Shown: one piece after another, positions 27,504-37,687 of the stretch
Position numbering within the stretch: the first letter of the stretch is position 1
Layout of the letters: the number at the start of each line of letters is the position of its first letter
Assembly (NCBI RefSeq): GCF_020085105.1
Contig: NC_058047.1
Coordinates: 3,291,001-3,355,000 of the forward strand
Length of the DNA: 64,000 bases
DNA from: Siniperca chuatsi
Lineage: Eukaryota; Chordata; Actinopteri; Centrarchiformes; Sinipercidae
Reading direction: 5' to 3'
The notes under the pieces: generated by a model
What the model was told of the DNA's origin: nothing
Database searches by the model: none
What the model saw: only the letters and a program-made list of their open reading frames with translations
Position numbers and translations under genes: made by a program

Positions 27504-30500
27504 TTAGGCATAGTGGTGCTTTGTGCTAAATCCTAACAACAGCATGCTAACATGGTCACAATTACAATGCTAATATGCTGATGTTTAGCAGGTATAATGT
27601 TTACCATGTTCATCATCTTACTTATCATGCTAACATTTGCTAATTAGCTCTAAATACATAGCCTCAATGGGAATGTCAGTAGTTTAGCAGGTGTTTGGTC
27701 AGAAACCAAAGTGTTGGACAAACCGTGTTGCCGGATTGGACTGACAAAAAGTAGTCCAATCAGAGCCTGGAACCCACCCAATCGTCATAAAAAGTAGCCC
27801 TATTTATATATTTGGTTTTGTCAGTCACCAGATATCAGTCATTGCATGTCGAGTCGAGCCTACTGAACTCAGTGCCCTATCTGTCTCAATCGTACTACTC
27901 GAAGCTGTTGTTGTTGGAAACCACCCAAATGGTACAAAAGTAGCCCAAATTATCACAGCCTGCCCAACAAAAAAAAAAAAAAAATCTAAAAAGGAGCTCA
28001 ATTGTGCGGAAAATCGCCCAATTTGGCAAATCGGAGTCATTAAAATCAGATATTAAGGAACTCCAAGTTTATATAAAGAAGTATGTATACAAGTTATAGG
28101 ATGATAAAAGCATTGTTACTTTTTTTAAAGGGATATTTGTCTGATTGATAAAGTTTTGCATTTCCAGCAGAAATCCAGCTCTATTTTTGCTTCATCATTT
28201 TGGTAACCCCTGTTTTTCTTCTTACTGTAAAAACTGAGATATCATTAAAAAAAGGTTCAAATCCCCATTTGTGGTCATTGAAAGCTTACATTGCACCAGA
28301 AGGGTTAACAGAGTGGCCAAGTCAGGCGACTGACCGCAGAGTATGACGTAAACTCTGGACTCTACTTTGACACTTGCAGCAGTCGACACACCCACAAAGA
28401 AAACCTCGGCTTATTGACATAGCAGATGTCTTGTGCAAACACACATGAACACACGTACTCATAGATGCTCTGGCATTCCACACCAAACACAATCAAACTG
28501 AGTGTCATTCTTGTAAGCCTGGATGCTATTTTCCACCACAGAGAAACTTCAGCCAAATGAAAGCAGGAATAAAGTAGAGAGAATAGACTTTTTCCCCTTT
28601 TGATATCAAAACTTCCCACTAGGACGAAGTTATCTGCCCATCAGGTAGACAACAGGGGACACAGAGGAAAGAACAATCCAAGCCTGTTGCTAGTCCTTAT
28701 CTGGCCAAAGCGAGCTGTCCTCAGCAGGTTGTATATAATCCTGAATCAAACAGCCGAGAGGAGAAATCTGGTTCCTATCCGAGCCTCCTGCATGTGGAGA
28801 TGACAGGGAGCACGTTTGGCATGAGATTAAGAGAGAGGTCCATTATCCTCAGATGGAAATGTGTCCATGCTTTACTGAGAGGGCGGTTCAGAGCTGGAAC
28901 AAGCAGAAGCACACATAACTGAATCGGAGTTCTTACCCACAGATGACCTGCGCATTTTTAAGCTTTTAAAAAAAGTTAAATTCTGCAACAATTCCCACAA
29001 ACACAGTACATTCCTGTTTCACAGCACAATAACTGACTGATTCATTACAGGATGAGTCTACTGGTATTCTATATTTTTCTTATAGTCAACAAATTCCAAT
29101 AATCTACTAACAAGTATTGTGTGTGTGTGTGTGTGTATCACAGCCTGATATATCTTTTTCCTCCGTGCAATGGAGCGCCGTTGTTGCCCAAAAACTATTA
29201 AAAACACATCAGTGAGCCACACTGTTGCACTGGGTGACATGTTCCTTCATTTCCATGAACACACATTTGGTGCTCTAGTGAGTATTTGGGGCAGCGGGAC
29301 GGTGTATGTGGGATTGAGGCAAAATAAACTACATCAATCCGCCACTGAAAATAGTCCCCAACAAATGCACCATTTCCTCCTGTTTGAGTGACGTTTATTA
29401 AAAGCTCCAGTGACCGGCTGTTTTAGGAAATTACTGAGCCTTTTTTTTAAAGATGAAACTATTTATTCATAACGTGTTTTGACAGATTTAAGTCTTCAAT
29501 AGGAACCAATGGGCTTGAGGTTAAGAGCCACAGACAGGGTGGGGACAAAGTATTGAGAGAAGGACTAACACATTGTTGGTTTTAGTCTTTCCATGGCAAT
29601 AAGAAAAACATAAAATAACACCAGCCTCATTCTTTAATTCATTAGAAAAACTCCTCCAATGGCCCGTTTGACCACTAACCTTCTGGAAAAGCTGCAGAGC
29701 ATCTGGACCAAAATCCATCCAACTTAACTGCAGATGACTTGCTAACTTCTGCTTTTAGCTTATTACAAAGTGAGAAACCTGTGATCCTTTATCAATAACT
29801 TTATTAAGATTTGCAACTATAAGGTTGGTGATTTATTTGAAAGTTAGACCTGTATTAATTACTTACTAACATTTGTAGCAGCATGTAAATGGTCATTAAA
29901 TGGTCCGTTGGACGTCTTCCGGATGGCTTAAAGAGCTAGTTAGGAGAACGAAAACTGTGTCCTGCTGGAGGAGGATAAATAAAAGCCAGAGAGATTTTTC
30001 ACAACCTGGCAACCCAAAAGTTGTTCTTATTAATGGCTTATAACTGATCTATTAGGCTTTGATAAATTATTTATTAGCCATTACATCCTCTAACCTCGAC
30101 TCTTTCTGCGTACCAGCCGAAAGCATTCGTAGCATTTAGTATTCAAACCTGTCAAGTACCAATTCGGCAATTTGATCAGATACTTCCTGATCTAAGTTAG
30201 CATTGTGTAGTTTGACAAAAAACAATCTCTACACACAGTTTAACGCACTTGTTGTTTTTCGAGGCTTTCGACCGCATCTCATGACCTTCCTCAGCAGATG
30301 ACTCCATCTTGGGAAACGTGTAATTTGAACCTTGTTTTAAGACTTTTTTTGTCAAGCTGCTGTTTTCAAGGGCAAGAATAAAGGCTGAAGTGCTATAATT
30401 TTGGTAGTTTTAGACTGTAGTTCTTTAATGGCTGCTTTGTGTTGAACACTGAGGAATTTGAGAGGTTTTCTCAAAAATAGAAAAAAATGGTTTTGGAGAA

Positions 30501-33154
30501 AACGTGTTTAAGTTTCGTTTCAGTATTGGTACTGAAACGTACCAGATTGACACTGGTATCAGAAAAAATCCCCCCATAATAAAGCTTTTAGTTATGTTAG
30601 TACAAAGTGCTTCACAGTCAAAGTTGACTCATTTTCCTCCCAAACTATTAAAAATAACCCAAAAAGTTTGGGGGGAGTTTATTTGTCTTTCCCTTTATTA
30701 CCTTCTGCCATTTAGTCTGGACGCTGGACAATAAGGCACACAGATGCACAGCTTGACCCAACGTCACACTTCGTTCACCATGACTGTGTTAACACACACA
30801 CCCTGCCTGTCTCACTCCACAACACACAGACACTGATAGGTAAGGAGAGTACACACACACACACACACACAATGATTCTTCCCACTGTGGCCTTTAATCC
30901 TGGTCCAGGCTGTAAACATGGTTGTGATAAAAAGAGACACACACACACACACACACACACAACTGATTTTAAGAACTTTTTGATGCAAACTTTGAAGGGA
31001 GAAGTGAGGGGAATCACACAGTGGGCCAACTGGAGATACATCAGAGTATAAGATACTGTCATCAGTCTCACAGAAATAAAACTACAAAGAAAACCGTTAT
31101 GGGATGTTACATTGTTGTGCGTTTTATCATCAAGCTCGTAAACTAACCGTCTTTCTTTTCTCAGTCAGTTCTCAGTGCTGCTGGGCGGGCACTGCTTGGA
31201 CTAAATGTTCCTGAACGCACCACAAGTGGTGTACACTGCTGACCTGAAGCCACCAGCCGTTGATAATTGCAGCCACTTCCAGCGAAACAAACTGTTCCTG
31301 GTACAGCTGGTGACCTCACTCCCTACCAGATGACAGAAGTCTACTTGGAGATTATAAATTACAGAGAAGCAAACGAAGGGAGACGAGACTGAAATACAAT
31401 CTAGAGGGCAGGTTGTAAAATGGATAGACGAATGGATAGATGGGATGCTGTTTGGTGCAATAAAGTTGCTAACAAAGCAGGAGATCAGTGCAGAGCCTGA
31501 CGGAGGGTTTCACCAACTAGGACTGACTCTAAACCTGGATTAGGGATGTCACTTTTTATTCGAAATGTCGTTCAAACATGTGAAAAACTTCAATATTCGA
31601 ACTGAAATGACCTGTTTGAATTCAAAAGTTACAGCCTATAAGCTCAACAGAACGTTTAAAGTTGTTTGCCTCGCCAGAAGCTTGTAAAATTACTCTTTAT
31701 GTGGGTTTCGAATGTGTTCGAATCAATTTGAATGAATTACCTGTTCATTTGAATTTCGTTCAAACAAAACTTTAAGATGATAGTTTCAAAAGTGGCTGCA
31801 TATTTGAGCTAGACAGAGCAAAAGGAGGCTGAATCCAATGGAGTCTTTAAAAAGGACCATATCAGTGTGTTTGCTAAAACTTGCAAAAACTTGCACTTGT
31901 TGACCATTGTCAAATGCATGCTATATGCAGTTTTTAGATTTTTTAGTCAGTACTGCTAATTTCTGCGAACACTTAAAACAACCTACATGTACGTTTACGG
32001 TTTTCATGACAAGACATCTTTTGCAGTGATGCGAATAATGACTTCTCTCTCAGTAGCGTGACATATTATCGCAAAACCGCTTATGGAGCACATTGAGGCG
32101 GATAATTGTATGTACAAAGTGTGACCACAGTCTTCCCTTCCACAGTCAACCAGGCCTTAACCATAGAGGTGGCAGACTTGTTTCACTTGTATAATCCATC
32201 ACAATAAACATCAAGTCTACATAACTTGAAAAGTACTACCTCACAATAATAATGTATCGCATTGCGTCATCATACAGACAGAAGAAGTAGTGCCGATCTG
32301 GGGAGCAAATGAGATAAAACTGCTGTTTTTCAGAAGAGTTGACATGCTGGGAAATAAGACAGAACTGCATCAAACCGATAGGACATGGAGAGTGTTGCCC
32401 TACACAACTCAAGCAAATATTAAGAGACTGATAATAGCATATTGTACATAAATAAATGGAAACCAATGGCTGGCTACGAAGGAAGAAAAAAATACATTCA
32501 AATGATTAAAAAAACAGTATTGTGGTTTGCAAAATGGTTAACTGGGTGTGCTCTGCAGTAAACATAAAATCACTGGAAGGGTCCAGAAGAAGATGGAAGA
32601 CTATTGCTACAGTTAGGTGGCTAACTTCCCAGAGAGGAGTTGAAATTATCATTATTATTATTATTATTCAGATGTCCAAATGTACCAGGTTGTTATTTCT
32701 TGTCAGTATTCATTTCTTTTACAATGTATACATTAAAGGTTTTGGATGAAATAAGTACCTTAAAGTATTACTATGACAGTTATCTTTGGTTTAAATAATT
32801 TTTTTTTTTTTTTTACAAAACTAGGGTTTATTTAACAATTTTTGCAAATCACCTGGATACGTTTTCAACATTTTCAGCCAAGTTTAACCAAGCTTTGGTT
32901 AACCCGTGCTGTAAATGACTCCTTATTGGCGCAAACCACCCTGAGTATTCCAGGCATCCAGGGCCTCATTTGTGGTCCATGTCTCTGCTTCCTGCAGAAG
33001 ATGCTGGAACTTTTGTTTTCCTGTAGCCAGCCAGTCCTTCAGTCTGAGACAGGAAGCGAGACACTCCCTGATAACCCCACACTTCCTGTGCCTTGGGGAT
33101 TTAATACCTCCACTGTTTGCCAAAGCGCTCATCTCAAAGAAAAACACTGATTTC

Positions 33155-33185
<31 letters not shown>

Positions 33186-36100
33186 GGGGCGGGTATTACT
33201 AATGTTGTGGGGACATATATCTGTTTACGCAGTCACATTGTGGGGACTCACCTTCTTTATGGGGACAAAATGCCCCATACAAGTCCCCATAATGTAAATC
33301 ATTAATTTTAAGGCAAAGACTTAGGGTAAGTCTCCAGGGAATGGATGTAAGTCAATGTAATTGACATTGACTTACCCCGAAAGTGATAGAAACACGACTG
33401 TGTGTGTGTGTGTGCGCGCATGTGTGTGTATGTAGCAAAGCTGAGGGAGAAACTTTACTTTAAAGCAAACAGTAGGAAAAAAAAAAAATCAGGCAACAAA
33501 AACAAAGGAGGGAAAAGCAGGAGAGAAGGGGGAGGTGAGGAGGCAGAGTGAAGGGGTCATTTGGATAAATATGAGAGAGATTTCTGAGAACAAAACACCA
33601 AAGTATCAGATGAATGACCTTGAAATTCAAAAAGAAAGTGAAAGAAAATAGACTGAAATGGGAGGTCAGTGAAAGGCTTGAAAATGAGAAGGGTGTTTAG
33701 GTGGGAGTGTGGGGGAAGGAAATTGGCAAAGGACAGCTGGAGGAGGAAAATTGAGAGGCGAGAGAGGAGGAGGAGGGGAAAAAAAGTGCGTAGCTGAGAG
33801 ATAGAGCTGTGGGAGATAAAGTGAAGGAGACCCGCTGAGTTCCTGGAATGTACTGGTGGGTTTGTCCAGAGGGAGGCTGTTTGTAAAGGGGCGTTTGTGG
33901 GTTACGAAAGCGTGTGTGTGTGTGTGTGAAAGCAGTGTTTTCATCGGTGTGGGCTTATGTAGATTTGGTCTGATTGAGGGGTGTAGGTGTTCGCTGTGGT
34001 TTGTGCACGCTCAGACTCATAGCTGTTGTCCCTTGGATTAGCGCAAGGTGCTGTTTATGCAGTTTATGATTATGGATAAATAATTGACAAGGCTCCCTGA
34101 GCAGAAATAACACCTACATGTGTGCAGCGGCCATTAGTCTCTGAGCTTTCACAGAATAACGGGGGGGATGGGGTTCCTGGAGATGGAAAAGAAGAGAAAA
34201 CTGCAGTGGCCCTAAGAGCCATGCACATTGTAACTTCAAAAAACACACGTGCAAATTGATAAAAACACAAGCAAATGAAGAAATCATCTTCACCGATCTG
34301 ACGACACGTGCTGCAAGTACAGAAAACAAACCACATAGAGAAATGCTGCCAGTTGCACGGAACAGAAGTGATGAACTCACCTGGACACGCGAACTGTGGC
34401 CATGATTTCTGGCTCATGGCGTTACTGAAGTCAACTACCTGTCAGTGGTGCTGGCACATGGGCGATTCATTTCAATTTAAATTAACGATTAAGTTTATTT
34501 TACTTTAAACATTCGGATTTCTTGACTGATTTACTGTAAATAAAATCTGTGTGTTAGACTTAGCGTCCAAATTGAAATGAACTGATAAATTATGCACAAT
34601 TAATGACTTAGCATAAGATACAGGCTATGTTAGTACAACAAAGTGTAGTCAGTCTCGCGTGTTCGGGCGTGTTCATCAGTTTTTATTTCCCCTGGAAACT
34701 GCTTTGTTTAGCAACTGAGTTCTGTTTTGTTCTGTGCAACTTGCAGCGTTTCTGCATTTGTTTGTTTTCTGTATTTTCAGCGCGTTTCGTTATGATGCAA
34801 ACATGTGGTCAAACTGGCGAACGGGTTTCCTAATTTTCCCACGTTTTATTTCTTTGCAGTGTGCTTCTGTAAATGCTGCGCATGTGTCGTCCAATTAGTG
34901 AAGATGTTTTCTTTAGGTAAGGCAAAAGCAATCACCTTCAGTTGGGTGATGGAAAAACAAACCTGACCGACTTCTCAGTAAACCTACTTCTATCTCGTAG
35001 GGGAGAAGTCTTATCTTTTATATTTTTACAGCGTGCTACCATAAAGTCTGGGAGTTAGAGTAACACATGGCAGACAGAAGGAAACTAACATGCCAGTTGT
35101 GAATGCCATACGTTTTCTCAGTGCTAACAGACACTGTAACGAATCCTCCCCCAGGCCACAAAATCTAGGACGCAGACAATAGCCTCCACACCCCAGACAG
35201 GCAGAACGGTGCTCCAACAGCTCCACAACAGCCTGCTGCTTTAAGTATACCACTGCCACATGACTCCACTCCAACAGGCTGCCTCGATGGCCTCAGCCAG
35301 CCGGCGTGTCAGGCCGACAGACAGGAAGCTCGGGAAGCTCGGGACTGGGCGAGGACTCAGGATCCATGTGGCAGCAGCACGCATGCTATTCTGTCTGGAG
35401 AGTTACTGGGAGGCTGACATGGAGGAGGCAGAGGTCACGGGGTCGTGATGTGTCTGTCCGCTGAGGAGGCCATGACAGCGTCTCAGCTGCTAGTTCGGGT
35501 CAGGATGGGAGGGGGGGCGGACTACCGCAGCAATACGTCACATGCGGCGACACTCATTCTTGCACCTTTACAGCAGGCGTACACAGAGAAAAGATCAAAA
35601 CAAACCCACAAGCCTCTCTTTTCAAAAGGGCCAGTTCAACCAAATTACTAAAACAAATTTTTCTACCAGCCCAATTGGTATCCAGCCACGGAGAGAGTTT
35701 TGGTTTTAGGTGTTTTGAGATATACTTCTCTGATCTGATACCGGAGTTTCAGTATCAATACCAAAACAATACTTTTTTTTTTTAGCATGAAAGCTAATTC
35801 TTGACCTTGACATTTTGACAAAAGAGTCCTCAATTATAATCTACTTACAGTAATAGCTCTTTACTGGAGCTTTCAACCACATCTCATGGTCTTCGTCACA
35901 GAATGGAATTTGCTCAGCTGTCATGGGGTTGAAATCAAAATACAGTTTCCAATGCCAAACTTAGAAAAATATAACCAGACTTTCCTACAAAACGTTATTT
36001 TTTTTTATTTAACAACCAAAGTTCTTAAATGTTAAATGTTGTATAAACACAAAAACTTTGTCTAACTAACATACAGTCAAAAATTCTGATTTTATATCAG

Positions 36101-37676
36101 AAAATATCTGATCAAAGACATTCAGTGCCAACTTTAGGTACTTTACAGTTTTCGATACTCAACGGAAACATTTTGGTCGAAACCGACAAAGTGTTGAGGT
36201 TCGATATCCGGCTCTGGTTTCTCCATGTGCGTACATGTTTTAAATGGTCAGTTCACCCAAATGACAACAAGACATGTTTTCTTACTGATCCCTAACAGTG
36301 TCTAGCAATGCAGATGATTTCAATTGTATGTGTTGATATTTTGAGTTCGCTCTGAAATGTCTGCTCAGCACTAATACAATGGAACTTTGTTTGTGGTGCT
36401 GGCAATATTGAATAAAGTGTGTCTTTCTAAAAACAATGTCCCAGTTACTCTGAACCATCCACAGTTTTAACTTTAACTAGGCTATTTTATAATAAAGAAA
36501 CAGTCCAGATGAAAACTGTTGACATTAAGGTGTGTGGATAATCTTAAATCACTGGAGGACTGTTTCTAAAAGAGATGGTGCACAAACACCACAAACAAAG
36601 TCCCATTCACCTCCATTATTCTGGAGAGGCCCCAGTAGTTTCAGTAGCCACAAGGTTGGGAACCGCCGCTTTAAAACATGCACACACAGAGGAAGAAACT
36701 GTCCCTGGCGTTGTATTTCTGTATTTGTCAGCATTTTCTCAGATACCTTAGCTTCAGCTGACATTTCAGCATCTTCTGATGCAGAATCTGTGACCGGAAT
36801 ACACAATATAACATAAATGATGTGAAGAAGGAAAAACTAAGTGTATACAGTGCATGTGACTGAGACACAACAGGGATGTCATGTACTATAGTTATAGTTA
36901 TATAGTGATAATGGGCCCCTGCACACAAACGCTACACAAAAAGCTCCCGACCCCCTCCTACATGGGAGCAAGACCCCCAAACTGAAAGAGTGTAGTTGTT
37001 TTGTCTCTTTGTCTTTGTCACTGCTTCTCTTTGTGGTCACTTTGCATCTGTTTATAGTCATTTTGCGTCTGAAGCAGAACTCAGGTGCTGCTGTTGGTTC
37101 AAAAACTACAGCTGAACTTCAGTATTTAGTTCAGGCTGCAGATGAAGAGAGGCTGACTGACTCCTGTCTTCCTGCCACAACAGATCCACTCGGATATCCC
37201 TCTGCACAGATATCATGCTAATACTACAGCACACAATACAAGATATTATAGAAAACCATAAAGCAGGGATGCTCTGTAACTTTCCAACAACAAATGTTAA
37301 CAGTCACTTCATACAGAGGCTCTGTGGGCCCAGGCCCAGGGGTCAGGGGGTCCCTGGTCTTGGGCCCACTCAGTAATCAGTTCATGCTTTTATGGCAATA
37401 CTCACTCTCTCCTTCTAATTTGTCAGGGTTTCGGCTCCACACTATCTGCCGCGTGTCCTGCTTTATCTGGAAGGTTCTCCTCTCGGGCCGCTGGGACTTC
37501 TTCTGGTAGAAGATGGTCATCACTGTCCCCATCTCCAGGCTGTGGAGGATGCGGGGACCGGCCTCTGTCCAGTCCAGCATCCTGGAGGCAGTGACTGGAC
37601 CAGCAGCCCCCGCTGCTCCACCTGCGGCCTCCTCAGCACAGCCATTGAGGCAGCCGCTGAACCTGGCTGCACACAT
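6499..37676 (-). CDS. plcg1: Phospholipase C gamma 1 (complete, spliced)
   Basis: Phosphoinositide phospholipase C acting at the plasma membrane downstream of tyrosine-kinase receptors; it cleaves PIP2 to IP3 and diacylglycerol. Coding exons, 5' to 3': 37406-37676, 27036-27185, (26301-26318 optional), 25992-26085, 23276-23323, 20757-20841, 20515-20595, 19433-19467, 18986-19058, 18801-18896, 18588-18706, 17568-17653, 17162-17282, 16592-16760, 15840-15959, 15645-15752, 15332-15516, 13670-13870, 13404-13523, 13089-13272, 12311-12388, 11682-11785, 11013-11109, 10855-10921, 9990-10156, 9638-9734, 9316-9540, 7841-7986, 7637-7751, 7336-7497, 7054-7142, 6499-6687. Every junction is GT-AG and in phase, giving 1293 residues, or 1299 with the microexon; human PLCG1 has about 1290. 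Domain order: N-PH, EF hands, X box, split PH, SH2, SH2, SH3, split PH, Y box, C2, coiled tail. Gamma 1 fits better than gamma 2 because of [12 protein letters not shown] and [20 protein letters not shown], although the C2 domain has some gamma 2-like residues. A 32nd, non-coding first exon is likely. Confidence 0.95.
7054..9540 (-). CDS. plcg1: plcg1 exons for the Y box and C2 domain
   Basis: Five exons (9316-9540, 7841-7986, 7637-7751, 7336-7497, 7054-7142). The first carries [47 protein letters not shown] and VALNFQTP, the core of the catalytic Y half of the TIM barrel (SNYDP and GSQMVALNFQT in PLCs generally). The next exon completes the barrel ([15 protein letters not shown]). [20 protein letters not shown] to [13 protein letters not shown] is the C2 domain. 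[14 protein letters not shown] and [11 protein letters not shown] resemble PLCG2, while the Y-box text resembles PLCG1. Confidence 0.93.
8368..8925. mobile_element. Non-autonomous hAT-like element in a plcg1 intron
   Basis: Begins CAGGGCTATTCAATTGGGCC and ends GGCCGCCAATTGATTAGGCCTG, so the termini are imperfect inverted repeats. Flanking octamers ATCCACAC (8360-8367) and ATCTACAC (8926-8933) differ at one base and fit an aged 8-bp hAT target duplication. The 558-bp interior has no meaningful reading frame. It lies in the intron between the exons at 9316-9540 and 7841-7986. Confidence 0.75.
11682..15516 (-). CDS. plcg1: plcg1 exons for the SH2-SH2-SH3 regulatory module
   Basis: Exons 15332-15516, 13670-13870, 13404-13523, 13089-13272, 12311-12388 and 11682-11785. 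The N-terminal SH2 has [13 protein letters not shown] and FLVRES (binding Arg about residue 606 with the microexon counted). The C-terminal SH2 has [15 protein letters not shown] and GAFLVRKR (Arg about 714), then [12 protein letters not shown] and [17 protein letters not shown]. The linker exon 12311-12388 encodes [20 protein letters not shown]. Its tyrosines match human Tyr771, Tyr775 and the activating Tyr783, so phosphotyrosine control appears conserved. The SH3 begins [16 protein letters not shown] and finishes in the next exon with [20 protein letters not shown]. Confidence 0.95.
14424..15155 (+). pseudogene. L2-like LINE, 3' part of ORF2 and tail, antisense in plcg1 intron
   Basis: Plus-strand frames read [60 protein letters not shown] and, after frame shifts, [15 protein letters not shown] and [11 protein letters not shown]. 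This is the conserved C-terminal region of L2/Rex-type LINE ORF2 proteins. The tail near 15115-15155 (AAGCACATTGAATCGCCCTG, then TATGAAATGTGCT) fits the usual L2 3' end. It is frame-shifted, 5'-truncated and inactive, and it ends about 180 bp from the plcg1 N-SH2 exon. Confidence 0.85.
16592..18706 (-). CDS. plcg1: plcg1 exons for the catalytic X box
   Basis: Exons 18588-18706, 17568-17653, 17162-17282 and 16592-16760. Numbering with the microexon, SSSHNTYLTGDQ gives catalytic His355 and Asn356, [12 protein letters not shown] gives the Ca2+/substrate Glu385 and Asp387, [11 protein letters not shown] gives the second catalytic His400, and SIEDHCSV gives Glu434. All expected PLC active-site residues are present, so the enzyme should be active. 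The block closes with [14 protein letters not shown], as in mammals. Confidence 0.95.
17714..18045. repeat. Dispersed 'GATTAATCG' repeat (family A) in plcg1 intron
   Basis: Starts GGGGCTGCAACTAATAACCA, contains AAAACACCCAAAC and AACAAAGAAAACCAGCAAAT, and ends TTGGTTAATTGTTTCAGC. It is non-coding and lies between the exons at 18588-18706 and 17568-17653. Confidence 0.65.
21240..21685 (-). repeat. Dispersed repeat family B, copy 1 (minus orientation)
   Basis: Reverse-complement blocks shared with 29095-29620 and 53785-54250: CTACTAACAAG, CTGTTGCACTGGGTGA, CCATCCTGCTG, TTAATCCGCCACTGAAA, CCTAAAACAGCC (read on plus) and CCAATGGGCTTGGAGCT-like ends. I do not recognise it as a named family. Orientation of the internal core matches copy 3. 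Confidence 0.7.
22041..22380. mobile_element. Short inverted-repeat DNA element, TTAA-type ends
   Basis: Left end AAAGGTTCAGTGTGTAGGAT and right end ...TACATACCGGACCTTTAA are imperfect inverted repeats of about 25 bp, next to TTAA-like sequence on both sides. The interior carries blocks I recognise from an abundant fish repeat (CTACGGTGGCCGCCAAACTC, CCCTCTCTAGAGCCAGTG, TTCAGGTGATTATACACTAA). The TTAA target suggests piggyBac- or Kolobok-like mobilisation, which is inference. Confidence 0.65.
24550..24700. repeat. Dispersed fish repeat fragment
   Basis: AATTTTATTTATATAGCGCC followed by AATTCATAACAGAAGTTATC is a common teleost repeat start (pattern TTTATTTATAtAGCGCCAATTCA). The copy is short and degenerate. 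It lies in the plcg1 intron between the exons at 25992-26085 and 23276-23323, which otherwise shows only AT-rich sequence. Confidence 0.55.
25600..25865. repeat. Dispersed 'GATTAATCG' repeat (family A)
   Basis: Contains CCAACAGTCCAAAACTCAAA, TTTACAATCATAGAAGAC and CTGTTGATTCTACTCGAATA, and ends CGACTAATTGTTTCAGTATT. It sits 130 bp from the plcg1 exon 25992-26085. Confidence 0.65.
26301..26318 (-). CDS. plcg1: Candidate 18-nt plcg1 microexon (DLIYYF)
   Basis: On the minus strand TGTGTTTCCAG precedes 18 nt, ATCTCATTTATTACTTCG, which is followed by GTGAGTTTAA: a strong acceptor and a near-consensus donor. The flanking exons (27036-27185, ending phase 1, and 25992-26085) join in frame without it to give [14 protein letters not shown], matching mammalian LSLQATSEDEVNMW. 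With it they read LSVADLIYYFAFSEEEV, still in frame. It would insert six residues just before the C-terminal helix of the N-terminal PH domain. Use is unproven; it may be tissue-specific or a decoy. Confidence 0.5.
27471..27502. repeat. (TA)n microsatellite
   Basis: About 16 uninterrupted TA units, 285 bp upstream of the second plcg1 coding exon in transcription order. Short (AC)n runs lie nearby at about 27001-27015. Confidence 0.95.
27540..27715 (-). repeat. Dispersed 'ATGCTAACATG' repeat (family D)
   Basis: Reverse-complement counterpart of 2250-2400: AGCATGCTAACATGG, GCTGATGTTTAGCAGGTATA and TTTACCATGTTCATCATCTT. It extends further on the right (AATGTCAGTAGTTTAGCAGG), so this copy is the longer one. 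Confidence 0.65.
27725..28030. mobile_element. Inverted-repeat element with TGTTGCCGGATTGG end
   Basis: Left end GTGTTGCCGGATTGGACTG and right end ...GGAAAATCGCCCAATTTGGC are imperfect inverted repeats; the interior repeats the motif GTAGCCC/GTAGTCC. It resembles a short vertebrate element with TGTTGCCAGATTGGGC termini. No coding capacity is visible and I see no clear target duplication. Confidence 0.5.
29055..29720 (+). repeat. Dispersed repeat family B, copy 2 (inverted core)
   Basis: Shares CTACTAACAAGTATTGTGTG, ATCACAGCCTGATATATCTT, ATCAGTGAGCCACACTGTTG, AATAGTCCCCAACAAATGCA and GGAACCAATGGGCTTG with the copy at 53765-54330. The core at about 29263-29332 is inverted relative to the other two copies (see findings). 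Confidence 0.75.
30851..30961. repeat. Two (AC)n microsatellites
   Basis: Runs at 30851-30870 and 30935-30961, separated by unique sequence, inside plcg1 intron 1. Confidence 0.95.
33160..33415. repeat. (TG)n with adjoining GTGGGGAC-rich repeat
   Basis: A (TG)n run at about 33160-33185 is followed by TTGTGGGGACATATATCTG, GTGGGGACTCACC, ATGGGGACAAAATGCCCC and AAGTCCCCATAATG, then a second (TG)n near 33401-33415. I recognise this as a common fish intronic repeat in which a GGGGAC/GTCCCC inverted segment sits between TG runs. Confidence 0.6.
37406..37676 (-). CDS. plcg1: plcg1 first coding exon and start codon
   Basis: ATG at 37676-37674 opens [20 protein letters not shown]; the Ala/Gly-rich leader is followed by [20 protein letters not shown] and [17 protein letters not shown], the start of the N-terminal PH domain. 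The exon ends at GTGAGT in phase 1 and joins the next exon as EGEIDIREIRE, matching mammalian EGAIDIREIKE. NGC near residue 13 matches ANGC at the start of mammalian PLCG1. A frame extension upstream begins with GTG, so the ATG chosen here is preferred. ATG CAG TGA lies two bases upstream at 37687-37679. Confidence 0.85.
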
Positions 37677-37678
37677 CT

Positions 37679-37687
37679 TCACTGCAT
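37679..37687 (-). promoter_or_regulatory. Two-codon upstream ORF (ATG CAG TGA)
   Basis: A minimal upstream reading frame ends two bases before the plcg1 ATG. If it is part of the transcript it could reduce initiation at the main start. The stretch GTTTCCTTGTAG just upstream could instead be a splice acceptor at 37692/37691, in which case the upstream ORF still remains in the exon. Confidence 0.45.

Larger units (their letters stand above)
27186..37405 (-). other. plcg1: plcg1 first coding intron (10.2 kb), repeats only
   Basis: No conserved coding exon is visible inside this intron on either strand. It holds a (TA)n run (27471-27502), repeat families B and D, an inverted-repeat element (27725-28030), two (AC)n runs, a (TG)n-flanked element (33160-33415), A- and T-rich stretches and further old repeat pieces. 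Two related segments begin near 30230 and 35865 (shared ACCGCATCTCATGACCTT / ACCACATCTCATGGTCTT). A CAGCGGTTCCCAACCTT-type hAT end lies at about 36655-36671 on the minus strand. First introns often carry enhancers, but none can be called from one sequence. Confidence 0.7.

Noticed and set aside
31540..31780. Possible hAT-like repeat with TTCGAA/ATTCGAA motifs
   Set aside because: It is suggestive of a fish repeat rich in TTCGAA, but the borders and terminal repeats are unclear.
6499..37676. PLCG2 as the identity of the phospholipase gene
   Set aside because: The N-terminus ([12 protein letters not shown]), the Y783-type linker and the [14 protein letters not shown] exon match PLCG1 much better; only parts of C2 and the tail lean to PLCG2.
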